Shown one piece after another: positions 9,216-21,210 of a DNA stretch of 64,000 nucleotides. Made by a program: the position numbers and the translations under genes. A model generated the notes under the pieces. It was not told where the DNA came from and searched no databases. It saw only the letters and a list, made by a program, of their open reading frames with translations. Source of the DNA: Budorcas taxicolor (taxonomy: Eukaryota; Chordata; Mammalia; Artiodactyla; Bovidae); the NCBI RefSeq assembly GCF_023091745.1, contig NC_068924.1:72380832-72444831 (forward strand). Direction: 5' to 3'. Every line of letters begins with the position of its first letter. The first letter of the stretch is position 1.

Positions 9216-11487
9216 CAGACTTCTCCCTTTCCCACACTCTCCCCGAAGCCTCCTTCACACATCCAGTTCTTCTTAAAGGGGTTCTAAGAAGAACGAATTT
9301 CCTATGAACAGAACAATGCCCTATTAATCTTACGAGGGATTTGAACTTGGCCACATTTCAGCCTTTGATTTAAATATCATTTTGGTAATGGGGGAGAAAA
9401 AAAAGAAGGCTGACTCTTGGACAGCCCTGAGTTTCCAATACCTTCCGAGCATGAGACGATTTCAAATATAAAATTAAATCCAACTCCCTTCTGCCTCCCC
9501 CCCTCCCCCCCACCGCCCCCCTCCCCTGCTTTCACTCACACAAAAACCTCACGTCCCACATACTTCATGGGGATATTTCAAGTTAAAGTTTTGTTTACCT
9601 TATAGAAAAGTTAATTAGTTCCTTTTGATCTCACAGGGAAAACCACACAGGAAATTTTTCTTCAGAAAGTGTACACACGAAGGCATGCTTTACCCTCATA
9701 ACCAGAGATATTCATTAAAACAATTCGTTTCGATTTTTAATTTAAAGAAAACATTTTACATTTTCCTGATTTATTATTAAGAAAGTAGTTGTCCCTGGGG
9801 CAGAGCGTGAAGGGGGTCGGCTGAAGTGTTTTTGCTGCGCTAGCAGCCAGCGTTGGGCAGTTTATAATCAGTCCCTCGTTTGTTTTGCTACTTTGGATAA
9901 CAAGAGACTTCTGCAGAGAGGCAAACCTTCAAACACGCCAGATTTCAGTCGCCAAAATATTAAAAATCCAGGGTTTGGGAGATTGGGACTGTATGGTTTA
10001 AATAAAGATATTTAAGTTCTGAAATATAAATATTCGAGATCCTGAAAAAACATATCATTGCATTAAAATCTGAAACAGGCAATGGGTGAATCGAGGGGAG
10101 AAAATGTTTACTTTTTTGAGGTTTATCTAATGAAATATAATAAATAGTACATCATGCTCTTTTTTTTTTTAACCCCTAGAGATATTTAAGCAATACCTGG
10201 ATTTGTATAATAAGCTGCTTAGCAAAAGTCTAGAAAGAGAAAGGGTTGGATTTTCGAAATGCGATTTTCAACCTTAAGCACATTTTCCACATCTTGTATT
10301 GTTATGGGATAAGGGATGCAGAGGACCTTGTAAATTGTGGAACTCATTTCCAGCCCAGACCAACTGAAAAAAGAAATAGTATGGCTTCCCTGAGGTTGAA
10401 AGAACAAATTAAAAGATATTGCTGATGGAGCAGCCAAAAGCTGCGGTCCCCATTACTGCAAGGAAAAAAAATCTTAAATAGATATGGTATGGACAAAAAG
10501 CCCGTGGAAGAGATGTTTTTACAAAAGCAAAACCGCAAAAGCAAAACAGCTCTAAAGCGTGGTGTTGACATCAGTATATGATTTTGAGGGTATTTTTGGG
10601 TGCGTATCCCTTTCCTGCCCCTGACACAAATATTTGGAGATTGGGAATGTCATTGTTGATAAAAATTAAATTGATGCCGCATACAAAAGATATATAAAAA
10701 CCATGTTAACATATGGGGCGACTTTGATGATGTTCTGTACAGCAGAAGTATAAAAATCTGATGACATTTTATTGTCACCAATTTGCTTTTTAATCTGTCC
10801 CAACCACTGCTTTTAAAAACAGAACTCTTAATATAGATTTCTTTGTCAAAAGTTTGCACCTGAAGATAAATTTTCTGATTTAAATGTATTCTACTCTCCT
10901 ATTTTTTATTTTTATTTTTTGGTAAATGGTGAAGGTGTGTGACAGTCCATTTGTGAAGTTAGGGAAGAATGCATTTATTTTGAAGAGGGATTTAAAAATG
11001 CTGGCTGTAGGAGCAGATTCCTACAAATGAAGCCAGTTCTTAAGGCAAGTTTCCAAAATCTTTCTGTTCAAATACAGAGTCTGAAAATCTTTTTAAAAAA
11101 TTGTCCTTCTACAACACAGTTATTTTTATTTCCTGCCTAAGATACCTTTGATATTTTCTTCTGAAGAAGGATTTTTTTTTTTTTTTAAGAGCTGGAAATA
11201 TTCTCTTTTTTCTTTTTTTCCTGGAGGAAAATGGTTTAATGTAAAGTTTAAGGGAGGGAGAGAGATGTACGGAAATGGATGGAAAACAGAAGCTTCAAAC
11301 GACTACCCAATTCCCTCTTTGGATTTGCCAAATAACAACTCAAAAATCAAATACTTCCCATAAAACCGCTGATGGGAGACCTCCCAATAAACATGCATCT
11401 ATTCCTATTTTCACCAAAACAAATAATTTTCTCTGCTGATTAGGGGCCCTTCCTTCTCCAGTACCCATCATTGGGAACTTTGAAATT

Positions 11488-11521
11488 TCACTAAACATAT
11501 ATACATATATATATATATATA
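11488..11521. repeat. AT microsatellite
   Basis: A short (AT)n tract interrupted by acat words, the only dinucleotide repeat of note inside the repeat-free block. Confidence 0.7.
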
Positions 11522-12387
11522 ATTTTCCTTTTGTGAATTTCTATGAAGTTGGCTTTCTTTCTCCAGGAAGCTGGAGTACAGTCGGGACCCTGGCTAGACG
11601 CTTCATTGGTCTGAATGCAAGAGGGAAAGGGGTGACAAACTAAAGAGAAAGCCACGACCTCAAAGGAGAAAACACTGACAGATAAAAAGAACAAGACAAG
11701 TAAATATTTTCCTAGCACGTTTGCAAGTTAAAACCGATCAAGCTACCCAGTTAAAGAAAGGCAAAAACAAAATTCGTCCCTACCTTTGTCAGATGCAAAG
11801 TAATGAGGGATTGTTCCCAGAGTGGTTATGACCTACACAGAGCTTCTTACCTTAAATCTATACATTTTGAACAAAAACAGCTTGGAGCAATTGTCTCCAA
11901 ACAACCCCAAATGTTAACCATTCCAACTCAAGATCGGGTTTCTCCTTCAGCCTAGACGGTGATATCAGTTGGGTTTTCTTTTCTTTTCTTTTTTTTTTAA
12001 AAATATGTATTCTTATGTTTCCAATCCTCACACATACTTTTTTCATCTTTGTTAAGGCTCCTTCTGGCCGCTGGATGGGCTGGGAGTCGCAGGAGTCCTT
12101 CTCTTCGGGACAATTAGTCCCTCACTTGATCACTTGAAAACGGAATGATTTGTCGTGGTCACTGAGTGGGGCTCTCTCCCTCTTTCCTCTAATATTGTTG
12201 CAGATACGTAAAGTTTACTGCGTGCTGTAAATATGTCAGCTTTTGCCAGGGAGTTTGCTAATAAAGAACCTAGAGGTATTATTGATGGAAAAGATAATGT
12301 TTCCAATAAGACCGGCCCGGGCTGTAGTTTGAGGCATTCCACACCCAGCCAAGCACAGGCGTTTGAAATGCCGACCCTCTGGCTGAG

Positions 12388-12420
12388 GTGCCGGGCTGGT
12401 GCCGGGCTGGTGCCGGGCTG
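12388..12420 (+). repeat. 11-bp tandem repeat, three copies
   Basis: Three perfect head-to-tail copies of gtgccgggctg lie at 12388-12398, 12399-12409 and 12410-12420. The unit is GC-rich although the surrounding block is AT-rich. Perfect identity suggests recent slippage. Confidence 0.9.
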
Positions 12421-13195
12421 GTTCGCGGCCACAGGCCAGCCGTGCTGCCGGCTGCTCCGCGGTCCCCGTGACTCTTATTCAGCGCAGTTTTAAACGCCCG
12501 ACTGGTTTTAAGAGCTCTGTCCTTTCTGAAAAAACGGCTTTCCTGACCATCAGGAGTAGCTGAACTTATCAGAGAATCACGAGATACTGCTTGCCCAGAT
12601 TGATCTCTTTGGGGATTTATCAGCTCACCCATGCTGAGAGCAGAGACAAAAAGGAAGCCCACCCTTTTCTGTTCGATGCTCACTCACATTTTCATTTGTA
12701 GTGACAACTTCTGAGTATAAATTGGATTCATTTTTTTCCTGGATGTTCGTTTGTGGAGGATTGTTTGGCTTCCCTCTCTTAAAGGAGAAAAAAAAGAAAT
12801 CGCAGAGAGCTTGGCCTTCGTCTGCCCCACGGCCCTGGTCCCCTGATTTCAGGCTCCTGGTCTCGGTTTTTCGTCACATCACCCACATGACAGTTTCATC
12901 TGGTGCTAATGTGGCTGTCACATGAGTTGGTCGTCAGAATTCCATGCTCGTTTACCATTAATCAAATGCATCATTATGAATTGTGTATGCATTTTAGGGC
13001 AGACCCAAACCCCGGCTTGATAGGAAAGTGTTTTTGTTTTTTTCCACTTAACGTTCGGCAACGGCAGTTGAGTGGCAAGGCCAAAGTGACATTCTTTGTG
13101 TTTGCTTAGCCCAGAAATCAACAACCCTAAATTACAGGTTGATAAGCTATGTCCAGGTAGCATTAGCTTCTTCAGGTGATTATTATTAGTTAAGG

Positions 13196-13642
13196 GTGGC
13201 CACAGTCAGCGCCAGCAAACTGAAGCTGTCCAGAGGGAGGGCAGACAAGGCAAGCAGAGAGCAGGGTCTCGGCTTCCAAGGGGCCCGGTGCCTCCTTTTG
13301 ACTGGGGGGATTTTAGTCTTAGATTGCATTTTCCTGGAAATAGGGACTGGCCCTTCTAATTTGGAAGAATGTGAGGTATTTGCAGGGCGAGTTCGGATGA
13401 GTGGGGGTGGGGACGGGTTACCACTGGATGCTTTTGGGAATTTGTGGACTCTACTTCCCCAGGACTCACTTGCCAACTTGGCCTCTATGGGAACATTCCA
13501 AGTTCTGGAACCTTCCTTGGAGGGCCTGACTCCTGTTGGTTGGTGGGGACCTGGCATCTCCTGGGCGTATAAAGACAGTTTTCATTCGGAGTTTGCAGTG
13601 ATCAAAGTCTTTCCTAAGGACGGGGGACTGTGTTTCAGGTAA
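13196..13642 (+). other. Uncharacterised 148-codon open frame
   Basis: A forward frame with ATG at 13196 and stop at 13640 lies in non-repeat DNA. The product is unremarkable in composition, with no signal peptide, membrane segment or motif I recognise. The end (gtttcag followed by gtaaaaacc at about 13639) resembles a 5' splice donor, but no strong acceptor precedes it. Frames of this length are common by chance here, so I do not call it a gene. Confidence 0.15.
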
Positions 13643-15324
13643 AAACCCTTTCCTGAGCTGTCACAATAGTTCTGGGAGATGGGGGGAGCCTGGTGCCTGA
13701 GACCAGAGGGCCTGACCCCTCTCCCCCAGCGAGGCTTGGGAGACAGATCTGACCTGGGCTTAGCTCCCATTTGATGTCTAACTGCCTGAACTGTCCCCAG
13801 GCCAGATCAGGAACAGGGAAGGAGGTTGGTCCCAAACAGCGATCAGAGGTGGGGCGCAGGGGCTGGGGTGCTGGCTTATTTTGTGGCACAGTTTTTTTTC
13901 CCTCCGAGCAGACAGCTGGGCCTGGATGGTGGCTTGGAGGCCCCTTCCCAGGGAGGCGGGGGAGCACTCTTGCCCCCAGGAATGTCTCTTATTTGTGAGG
14001 CCATCCTGGGCTACTTGGGAGCTCATGATGTTAGGAAAGCTTGTTAAAAGATAAATACCTTTTCAGAATAAGCTGCTCAGGATCCGCCTTAGCCTGCAGC
14101 GGGGGAGGCTCCAGGAGAGGCAGAGAGCGAGTGCCGGGGGCGCCAGGGTCTCTCATGAGGCCTCCTGGGCTGGCTTTGGGAATGTTCCTCCCTTGAAACC
14201 CCCGCTTCAGCCTGGAAGGGCTGCGCTGCTTCCCCGGAGGGCAGTCCAGGGCCGCGGCATGCAGGTTTCAGCCCTTCTCCCCTCTCCTCCTGGTCAGCAG
14301 GGAGAGATGGGGCTCGCAAGAGCTGGGCAGGGCGGCAGCACTGGCGGAGGCCTCAGTGGTGGGAGGTGGGCCCTCTGCATACGGCTGGGCCCGGGGAGTG
14401 TGTGAGTGTGGGTGAAGGGGTGTATGGGGGGCAGGTGTGACCTCAGGAAGGAGGGCCGCTGGGGTCACTACTGCTTCTCCTCCCGGCCCGTGGCCTTCGG
14501 GGCCTGGAACCAGGCGGCAGCATCCAGCCTGAGCCCAGGCTCTGAGCTGCTTTGAAGAGGCCTGTGGGTCAGCACGGAGAGTGCTGTTTTTTGAGGCCTT
14601 CGACTCCACTAGCCGCGTCTATGCCTTCATCCCAGAATGACCTATGGCTTCATTCACTAAGGGGCTGGAGTCAAATCCAAGGCTATTGTTTTAGGGGCCC
14701 TCTTTCTAGGACGATTCAATCCTACAGCAGTCCCAGGAAGTAGGACTCAAGCTCAGAACAGTTTTTCACTCATTCAAGGTCACCTGAAGCCCAGGGCTTT
14801 CTCGTCTGAATCTTGAACCTAGCCTCTCTGAAGGATGTCCCAAGCTCTCACCCCACTGACAAAAAGGCAGGGCCCTGAGACCCTGAAACAGAGCTTCTCA
14901 GACAGAGATCTGAGCAGCGGTCTAACTGAACTCCTTATGAAAATACAGAAGTCTGGTGCCAGTCCGAGTGGGCGGCCTTGGGAGTTTAAGGATATAGGTC
15001 TGGTTCCATGGACATTTTCTTTTTTTTTTAAATCAGGGTTTGGGTCCTTTTGGTTTGAAGTTCAGCAAATCAGCATGGCTCGTCTGGCTTTTTATCTGCC
15101 ACCTGGTTTGGTTCAAGGACAGAGAAATGTTTCTGTTTATAAAACATGTGCAGACGTGGCTGGCCAATGCTGGTGTCATTTCTCCTGGCTTCTGCTCCTT
15201 TTCAAGGAAGCTGGTAAAGCTGATCTTCTCCACCCTGGGCTGGTCACTTAGATGGGCCCGGCTGAGGCCCCTGTGTAATGGAAAACTGCAGCCGGCTGGT
15301 AGAGGTGACAGGGGCATGTGTGCG
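13643..15324. other. Unique GC-moderate sequence
   Basis: No gene or confident repeat over 1.7 kb. A CpG-richer stretch lies at about 14080-14240. Positions 14890-14980 faintly resemble the start of a MER5-like hAT element (agcttctcaga), too weak to annotate. A T-run lies at about 15019-15029. Confidence 0.4.
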
Positions 15325-15522
15325 TACTAGTTGTGCCCGACTCTTTGTGACCCTCTGGGCTGTAGCCACCAGGCTCCTCTGTCCATGGGATTTTCCAGGC
15401 AAGAATACTAGAGTGGGTGGCCAGTCCCTTCTCCAGGGGACCTTCCCTACCCAGGGATTGCACCCATGTCTCCTATGTCTCCTGCAATGGCAGGCAGATT
15501 CTTTACCACTGATCCACCTGGT
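15325..15522 (-). mobile_element. Bov-tA SINE, reverse strand
   Basis: Reverse Bov-tA: tagttgtgcccgactctttg is the complement of the tail, ccaccaggctcctctgtcc follows, and the head complement (ttctttaccactgatccacc) ends near 15521. The segment agtctcctatgtctcctgc has a small internal duplication of the word tctccta/tgtctcct. Confidence 0.9.
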
Positions 15523-16800
15523 AATATGTAAGATAGGTATTATTTGATGTGGAGAGATGTTCACTGCAGGCACTAATACAGACTCATTTTTGTAACTGCG
15601 AAACTAACACATACATCTGGTAAGAAATGAAAGCTGTACAGAAAGTATTTTTAAAGTAAATGAAATACCTTAATATTTGTACAGTGCTTAGAAGAACAGT
15701 GTGCCTGGCATGTTATAAACACTAGATGCACTTAATAAATAAAAGTATATGGAACTAGAAGTCATTTTTCCTCCCAATTTGGATCTGCAGTCTCCCTCTC
15801 CAGAAGCAACCAAATTAATATTTTCTTGCATATTCTTCCAGAAATTTCGTGTGATTATGAAAGCATGTCAGTACACATAATAATTTTACATCGTAAAGTG
15901 AGAAGAGTAGGTTACCAAATAGCTTTGAAGAGCGTAATCCTATTTTTAAAACAAACAAACATGCATAGAAAATAATCTGGAATCGGATATATCAATCAGG
16001 TAAAACGATGATTATCTTCAAAAGGTGGGATCATGGGTGGATTTTCTTTGTCTATCTGTTCACTCCTTCTATAATTCTAAAACTTGATTAGAGAAAAGCG
16101 CATATGAAGAAACACATGCATGGATGGGCACATGGACCCTGGTCCTCTTTTATAAACGTGTTTAAGAGGGCTGACATCCCTGCCAGGCCCTGGGATCCCA
16201 TCACAGAACCTGCCTGGACAACCTCCCCTTTGCTCCCTGCGGCCAGCTGCTCTGCTGCTGAGGTGAACCCTGATCTGCGTTTGGCTTTGCCCTGTGGCTC
16301 CAGGACTCTCCTGGGGACCCCTGGACTGATGATCAGATGAGGATAAAGTTTGAGGGACTGTCCTACACATGCATCCCCCTTTACCTGTTTGTTTTGCTGC
16401 TTCTACACCCCTTTACCAGCTGTGGGGAAGACCCTTTCCTCCCTCTGCCAGCCTGGGCCTGGGGGTGGCATGCCTAGTTGACCCTGATCTCCCATCAAGG
16501 AACAAAGGTGAGACCCATTTGAAGTGAATCGACTTACGTGTCCATCCTGAGCCCCTGAGTCTCATGGCCTGGGTCCTTTGGACCTATCAGAAGCCCCCTC
16601 TGATGTACCTTTGACATGCAAACAGGAAGGCCAGTGAAGCCCTCTAGCTTCTCCACCTGACTTCCTGGAAGCCCAGTCTGATCCCTGTAGTGACCAGTGG
16701 AGCAGGGGTCCCGGCGGTGGTGGTGGGGGGCGTCCTGAGTGGGCACAGTGGACCCCTCTTGACTCTGTAGACAAGAATGAGGAATCAAACAGACCTGGGC
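15523..16800. other. Mostly unique AT-rich sequence with MIR 3' remnant
   Basis: Positions about 15658-15748 (gtacagtgcttagaagaacagtg, gcctggcatgttataaac, cacttaataaat) match the 3' part of MIR on the forward strand. The remainder to 16080 is AT-rich and looks like ancient LINE or transposon sequence I cannot name. Positions 16080-16800 are unique. No gene is recognised. Confidence 0.45.
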
Positions 16801-16802
16801 CA

Positions 16803-16905
16803 TGAACCAGCTGCTGTTGCTGTAGGACCTGGGGCAGGTCAGTTCACCTTTCTGAGCCTCAGTTTCTTCATCTCTAAAATGGGTGCACTGAGGGTACCTT
16901 CTTCC
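16803..16905 (+). repeat. MIR SINE, forward
   Basis: The core is clear: gacctggggcaggtcag, then ctgagcctcagtttcttcatctctaaaatggg at about 16853-16883. Confidence 0.8.
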
Positions 16906-16924
16906 TGGGGCTCACCTATCTTCA

Positions 16925-17005
16925 TTCTCAATTCATTCCTTTAACATAGATTTTTCTGAGAGCCTTGTGTGCCAAGCTCTTTACTGGACTCACAAGGGCT
17001 CACAT
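16925..17005 (-). repeat. L2 LINE 3' fragment, reverse
   Basis: The order attcattcctttaacatag, then gagagccttgtgtgccaagctctttactgg resembles the reverse complement of the L2 3' terminus (caacaaatatttattga, tactatgtgccaggcac). It is heavily diverged. Confidence 0.4.
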
Positions 17006-17227
17006 ATAAGCTTCTACATAAGATACCAGGGAGAACAAAAAAAGTGTTTTCCAGAGGTAAAAGCATGGGGAAAGAGGAGAGGTTTCTTGAAGGATGCATA
17101 GGAGTTTTGACACGGTGAGGGTTGCAGCTGGGAAAGAAAGATGAGGGGTTTTCACAGTCCCTCCATGTGTATGATTTTGCATATTTCTCACAATACTCTT
17201 AGAATTTGAATTTTCTGAGGGTAGGCC

Positions 17228-17324
17228 TGGAGAGTCCCAGGGACAGGGGAGCCTGGAGGGCTGCCCTCTCTGGGGTCACACAGAGTCGGGCACGACTGAA
17301 GCGACTTAGCAGCAGCAGCAGCAG
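17228..17324 (+). mobile_element. 5'-truncated Bov-A2 SINE, forward
   Basis: Only the end of the second Bov-A2 monomer remains: gcctggagagtcccaggg, gtcacacagagtcgggcacg and the diagnostic (AGC)n tail at about 17307-17324. Confidence 0.85.
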
Positions 17325-17330
17325 GCTGTC

Positions 17331-17552
17331 ATTGCTGTTGTTCAGTTGTTAAGCTGTATCTGATTCTTTTGCGACCTCCGTGGACCTCCATGGCCCACCA
17401 GCCTCCTCTGTCCATGGGACTTCCTGGGCAAGAATGTGATTGCTGGAGTGAGTTGCCATTTCCTTCTCCAAGAGATCTTCCTAACCCAGGGATCAAACCC
17501 ATATCTCCTGTGTTGGCAGGTGGATTCTTTACCACCTGAGCCACCTAGGAAA
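17331..17552 (-). mobile_element. Bov-tA SINE, reverse strand
   Basis: Complete reverse Bov-tA (ttcagttgttaagctgtatctg at the left, ttctttaccacctgagccacc at the right). It meets the preceding Bov-A2 fragment tail to tail, so the two tails are separated by only a few bases. Confidence 0.9.
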
Positions 17553-17764
17553 CTTAGATTGGATTCAGCTAGATTGAATTGTAAGCAGAGGGAATGTGCT
17601 AGATAAAACCAAACAGTATTGAAGAGTCCAATCTCCTGTCTCCTCTGCTCTCATCCTGGGGAACTGGTTGCCCCTTCATTTCTGAGGCAGGGAGAGCTTT
17701 CCCCTGGAGACCTATCTTCCATTTTCCTGTTCTCAGGGCTGGAAAGAATAAGGTCTTTGGACAG

Positions 17765-17935
17765 GCTGGCCTCCATCCCTGACTCTGTCACATGTGTGCT
17801 GGAGGTCTCCAGCAAGCCTCGGTTTCCTCATCAGCAAAATGGGTACAGTGGCAACATCCACCTTGCCAAACTGCTGTGAGACTTCAGATGGGGCAAAGCA
17901 CCCACTTAATGCCTGGCACATGCCAGGATGCCTGA
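17765..17935 (+). repeat. MIR SINE, forward
   Basis: The words ggtttcctcatcagcaaaatggg at about 17820-17842, gccaaactgctgtgagac and aatgcctggcacatg follow MIR order on the forward strand. Confidence 0.8.
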
Positions 17936-18846
17936 GACAGGGCTGAGTCCTCTGCCAGCAGGGCCCAGTGTCTGGACTCAAGACATCCTTCTCTTTATTA
18001 CAAAGCCACACATTGAGTCTGCGCTCATCTGGGGCCCATGTGAACCCCGGGGACTCCGGAGATGTTTCATCCCTCTGTTTGGCTTCAATTTTCCCCACCT
18101 TGGCTGAATGCCTCCAGCCACCTGCCACACCTCCAGATCCCCATCAGGCAGAGAAATTGGTGACCCGTAAGAGCAGAGGGAGAAGGAAGCTGTGAGGTAG
18201 AAACCAGGAGAAGAGACGTGTTTGCAGATGTGAGTCGCAGGGGTGATTAGGACCCCAGGCACCATTTCTGCGGGTTGGGACCTTCTGGGCGACAGAGCCG
18301 ACCATGGAATCTACCCTCCTGGTCCCAACAGTTCCCAAATTGAGAAGGCAAAGAAGGATTGGCTTTTTTTTTTTTCCCCCTCCCTCCTCTCATCTGTAAA
18401 ATTGAGACATTACAGTTCCAAAATGGGCTTTGAGCCTGTAGAAATTAATCCAGTCTGGCAGGAGGTCTGCAAATAAACATATTGTTTCGATTGGTGTTGA
18501 CATTTGGATTGTGAGAAGGTTTGAAAATGTAACTGTAGTTGGGATTTTCCAGCCCATCTAAGTTATTTTCCATGGAGGGGCTCAGCGAATGCCAACTGGG
18601 AACCCAGCAACTGCCCTCTTTAAATGAACTTGGGCGCTGGGCGAGGCTGCGGGTGTCAGGGCTCAGAGCCTGTGCTGAGGCGGCAGCATTTTGTTGGGGG
18701 GTGGGTAAGCATTTCAGGATGCCCAGCGCCTCTGGGCATCTGGGGCAACCAGCCACTCCAGGAGTGACCTAAAACTTTCAGAGCAGCTCCTATGTGCCTG
18801 GAGCCTTGCTCGTGAAACCTCACTCAAGCCCTCACACCAGTGCTCT
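17936..18846. other. Unique sequence with candidate conserved part
   Basis: No gene or repeat recognised. Positions about 18390-18585 are AT-balanced with gaaattaatcc, gcaaataaacatattg and gattggtgttgac, words resembling homeobox and forkhead sites, set between GC-rich flanks. This part could be a conserved noncoding element. Positions 18365-18380 are a T-run. Confidence 0.35.
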
Positions 18847-19389
18847 CTGTCGTTCAGTTGCTAAATTGTGTCCGACTCTTTGTGACCCCATAGACTGCAG
18901 CACCAGGCTTCCCAGTGCTTCACCAGCTTCTGGAGTTTGCTCAAACTCATGTCCATTGAGTCGGTGATGCCATCCAACCCTCTTATCCTCTGTCGTCCCC
19001 TTCTCCTCCTGCCTTCAATCTTTCCCAGCATCAGGGTCTTTTCCAATGAGTCGGCTTTTCTCATCAGATGGTCAAAGGATTGGGGCCTCAGCTTCAGCGT
19101 CAGTCCTTCCAAAGAATATTCAGGGTTGATTTCCTTTAGGATTGACAGGTTTGCTCTCCTTGCAGTCCAAAGGATTCTGAAGAGTCTTCTCCAGCACGAC
19201 AGTTTGAAAGCACCAGTTTTTTAGTGCTCAGCCTTCTTTGTGGCCCAACTCTCATATCTATACATGGCTACTGGAAAAACCATAGCTGTGACTATATGGA
19301 TCTTTGCCGGCAAAGTGATGTCTTTCCTTTTTAACACGCTGTCTAGGCTTATCATAGCTTTCCTTCCAAGAACAAGTGTCTTTTAATTG
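18847..19389 (-). mobile_element. BovB LINE 3' fragment, reverse strand
   Basis: About 540 bp of the RTE-type BovB LINE in reverse orientation. It begins with the tail complement gttcagttgctaaattgtgtccgactc and runs through ccatcaggc-like repeats, catcagggtcttttccaatgag and ggaaaaaccatagctgtg to a truncation near cttttaattgctcttatt, which abuts an MIR. The copy is 5'-truncated and noticeably diverged (for example gtcggcttttctcatcag), so it is an old insertion. Confidence 0.92.
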
Positions 19390-19475
19390 CTCTTATTACC
19401 CTCATTTTACAGACTGGAACACTGAGAAACTGAGAGGTTAGTTTGCTAAAACCACATAGGAGTAAAATGCAGACT
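19390..19475 (-). repeat. MIR SINE remnant, reverse
   Basis: The words accctcattttacagactggaacactgagaaactgagagg follow the reverse MIR core. The BovB insertion breakpoint lies at its left edge. Confidence 0.6.
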
Positions 19476-20150
19476 TAGACACAGCCCTCTCTGGCCCTTG
19501 GTGTCCTGATCTATACAATCTACTTTATGCCAGAATTTTCCAGAATGTTGTCTCACCAAGAGAAAGGCTCACTGTCCCAGAAAAAGGACTGAGCCTTGAC
19601 TGAGGTGACCTGGTTCTTGAGAACACCAGCTCCATTCTATTTCTGGGACCCTTGAGGATTTAAGCCCCACCCTTTTATCTTCCTGCCACCAAGGAAGGGG
19701 GTCTTGTCCCTCTCCCTCCCTCCCCACCTCCACGCTCTGGAGCTCATCCTTCAGTGGCCTCTGAGTCCCCAGTGCCTGCCCCTCCCACCCGGCTCCAGCC
19801 TCCCCCCACAGGCCCCACAGGGATGCAGCTGGTTCCCTGTGGGAGGGGCAGTGCTGAGACAGACCCCAACTCAGGGCTGAGGGGCACATGGCTTTCAACC
19901 ACGAACTCAGAGTGCTGGCTGGATAGGGCAGACACCTCATTTTGGGGAAAGGCTTGGTGATTTCTGTACCTGGCAACTTCTGTGTGTGTCAGGCATCATC
20001 TCCTGGCCCCTCAGCTCCAGAGATGCCAAGACCCATCTTCACAGTCTTCAGTCACCTGCTGCCGTCTCCCTTCTGCGCTTCCGCACCTGTCCCCACAGAG
20101 CTGAGCATTGCCGGGAAACACATGTGGGAACTATGCTGCCTGCTCCCCCT
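19476..20150. other. Unique GC-rich sequence
   Basis: No repeat or gene recognised. A CT-rich stretch lies at about 19700-19830. Confidence 0.45.
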
Positions 20151-20902
20151 TTATCCTCATCGTTGGGAGCGTCTAAGGGGCCCATCTGGGGAGGCCTTAC
20201 AAATAGCTGTGAAATGAAGAGAAGTGAAAAGCAAAGGAGAAAAGGAAAGATATAAGCATCTGAATGCAGAGTTCCAAAGAATTGCAAGAAGAGATAAGAA
20301 AGCCTTCCTCAGCGATCAATGCAAAGAAATAGAGGAAAACAACAGAATGGGAAAGACTAGAGATCTCTTCAAGAAAATTAGAGATACCAAGGGAATATAT
20401 CATGCAAAGATGGGCTTGATAAAGGACAGAAACGGTATGGACCCAACAGAAGCAGAAAACATTAAGAAGAAGTGGCAAGAATACACGGAAGAACTGTACA
20501 ATAAAGATCTTCATGACCAAGATAATCACGATGGTGTGATCACACATCTAGAGCCAGACATCTTGGAATGTGAAGTCAAGTGGGCCTTGGAAAGCATCAC
20601 TACGAACAAAGCTGGTGGAGGTGATGGAATTCCAGTTGAGCTATTTCATTCAAATCCTGAAAGACAACGCTGTGAAAGTGCTGCACTCAGTATGCCAGCA
20701 AATTTGGAAAAATCAGCAGTGGCCACAGGACTGGAAAAGGTCAATTTTCATTCCAATCCCAAAGAAAGGCTATGCCAAAGAATGCTCAAACTACCACACA
20801 ATTGCACTCATCTCACACACTAGTAAAGTAATGCTCAAAATTCTCCAAGCCAGGCTTCAACCATATGTGAACCATCAACTTCCAGATGCTCAAGCTGGTT
20901 TT

Positions 20903-20950
20903 AGAAAAGACAGAGGAACCAGAGATAGAAAAGGCAGAGGAACCAGAGAT
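20903..20950 (+). repeat. In-frame 24-bp tandem duplication in BovB
   Basis: Units 20903-20926 and 20927-20950 differ at one base. Other BovB copies here have one unit. The duplication adds eight codons (the RGTRD segment occurs twice) without shifting the frame. Confidence 0.9.
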
Positions 20951-21210
20951 CAAATTGCCAACATCTGCTGGATCATCAAAAAAGCAAGAGAGTTCCAGAA
21001 AAACATCTATTTCTGCTTTATTGACTGTGCCAAAGCCTTTGACTGTGTGGATCACAATAAACTGTGGAAAATTCTGAGAGAGATGGAAATACCAGACCAC
21101 CTGACCTGCCTCTTGAGAAACCTATATGCAGGTCAGGAAGCACCAGTTAGAACTGGACATGGAACAACAGACTGGTTCCCAATAGGAAAAGGAGTATGTC
21201 AAGGCTGTAT

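Larger units (their letters stand above)
9280..13195. promoter_or_regulatory. Repeat-free AT-rich block, candidate regulatory region
   Basis: Nearly 4 kb contain no recognisable SINE, LINE, LTR or DNA transposon, whereas the flanks carry one every few hundred bases. Only simple tracts interrupt it: C-runs at about 9498-9530, T-runs at 10160 and 11169, and an AT tract at 11488-11521. Short AT-rich words typical of homeobox, forkhead and POU sites recur (tttataatcag, aaataaagatattt, ttcattaaaac, tgctaataaag). Repeat exclusion plus this composition suggests selective constraint, possibly a cluster of enhancers. No frame looks coding. Confidence 0.4.

Noticed and set aside
8465..9276. Overlapping frames of 159-188 codons on both strands
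   Set aside because: All come from the GC-rich patch; no conserved motif, and both strands are open together, which indicates composition and not coding.
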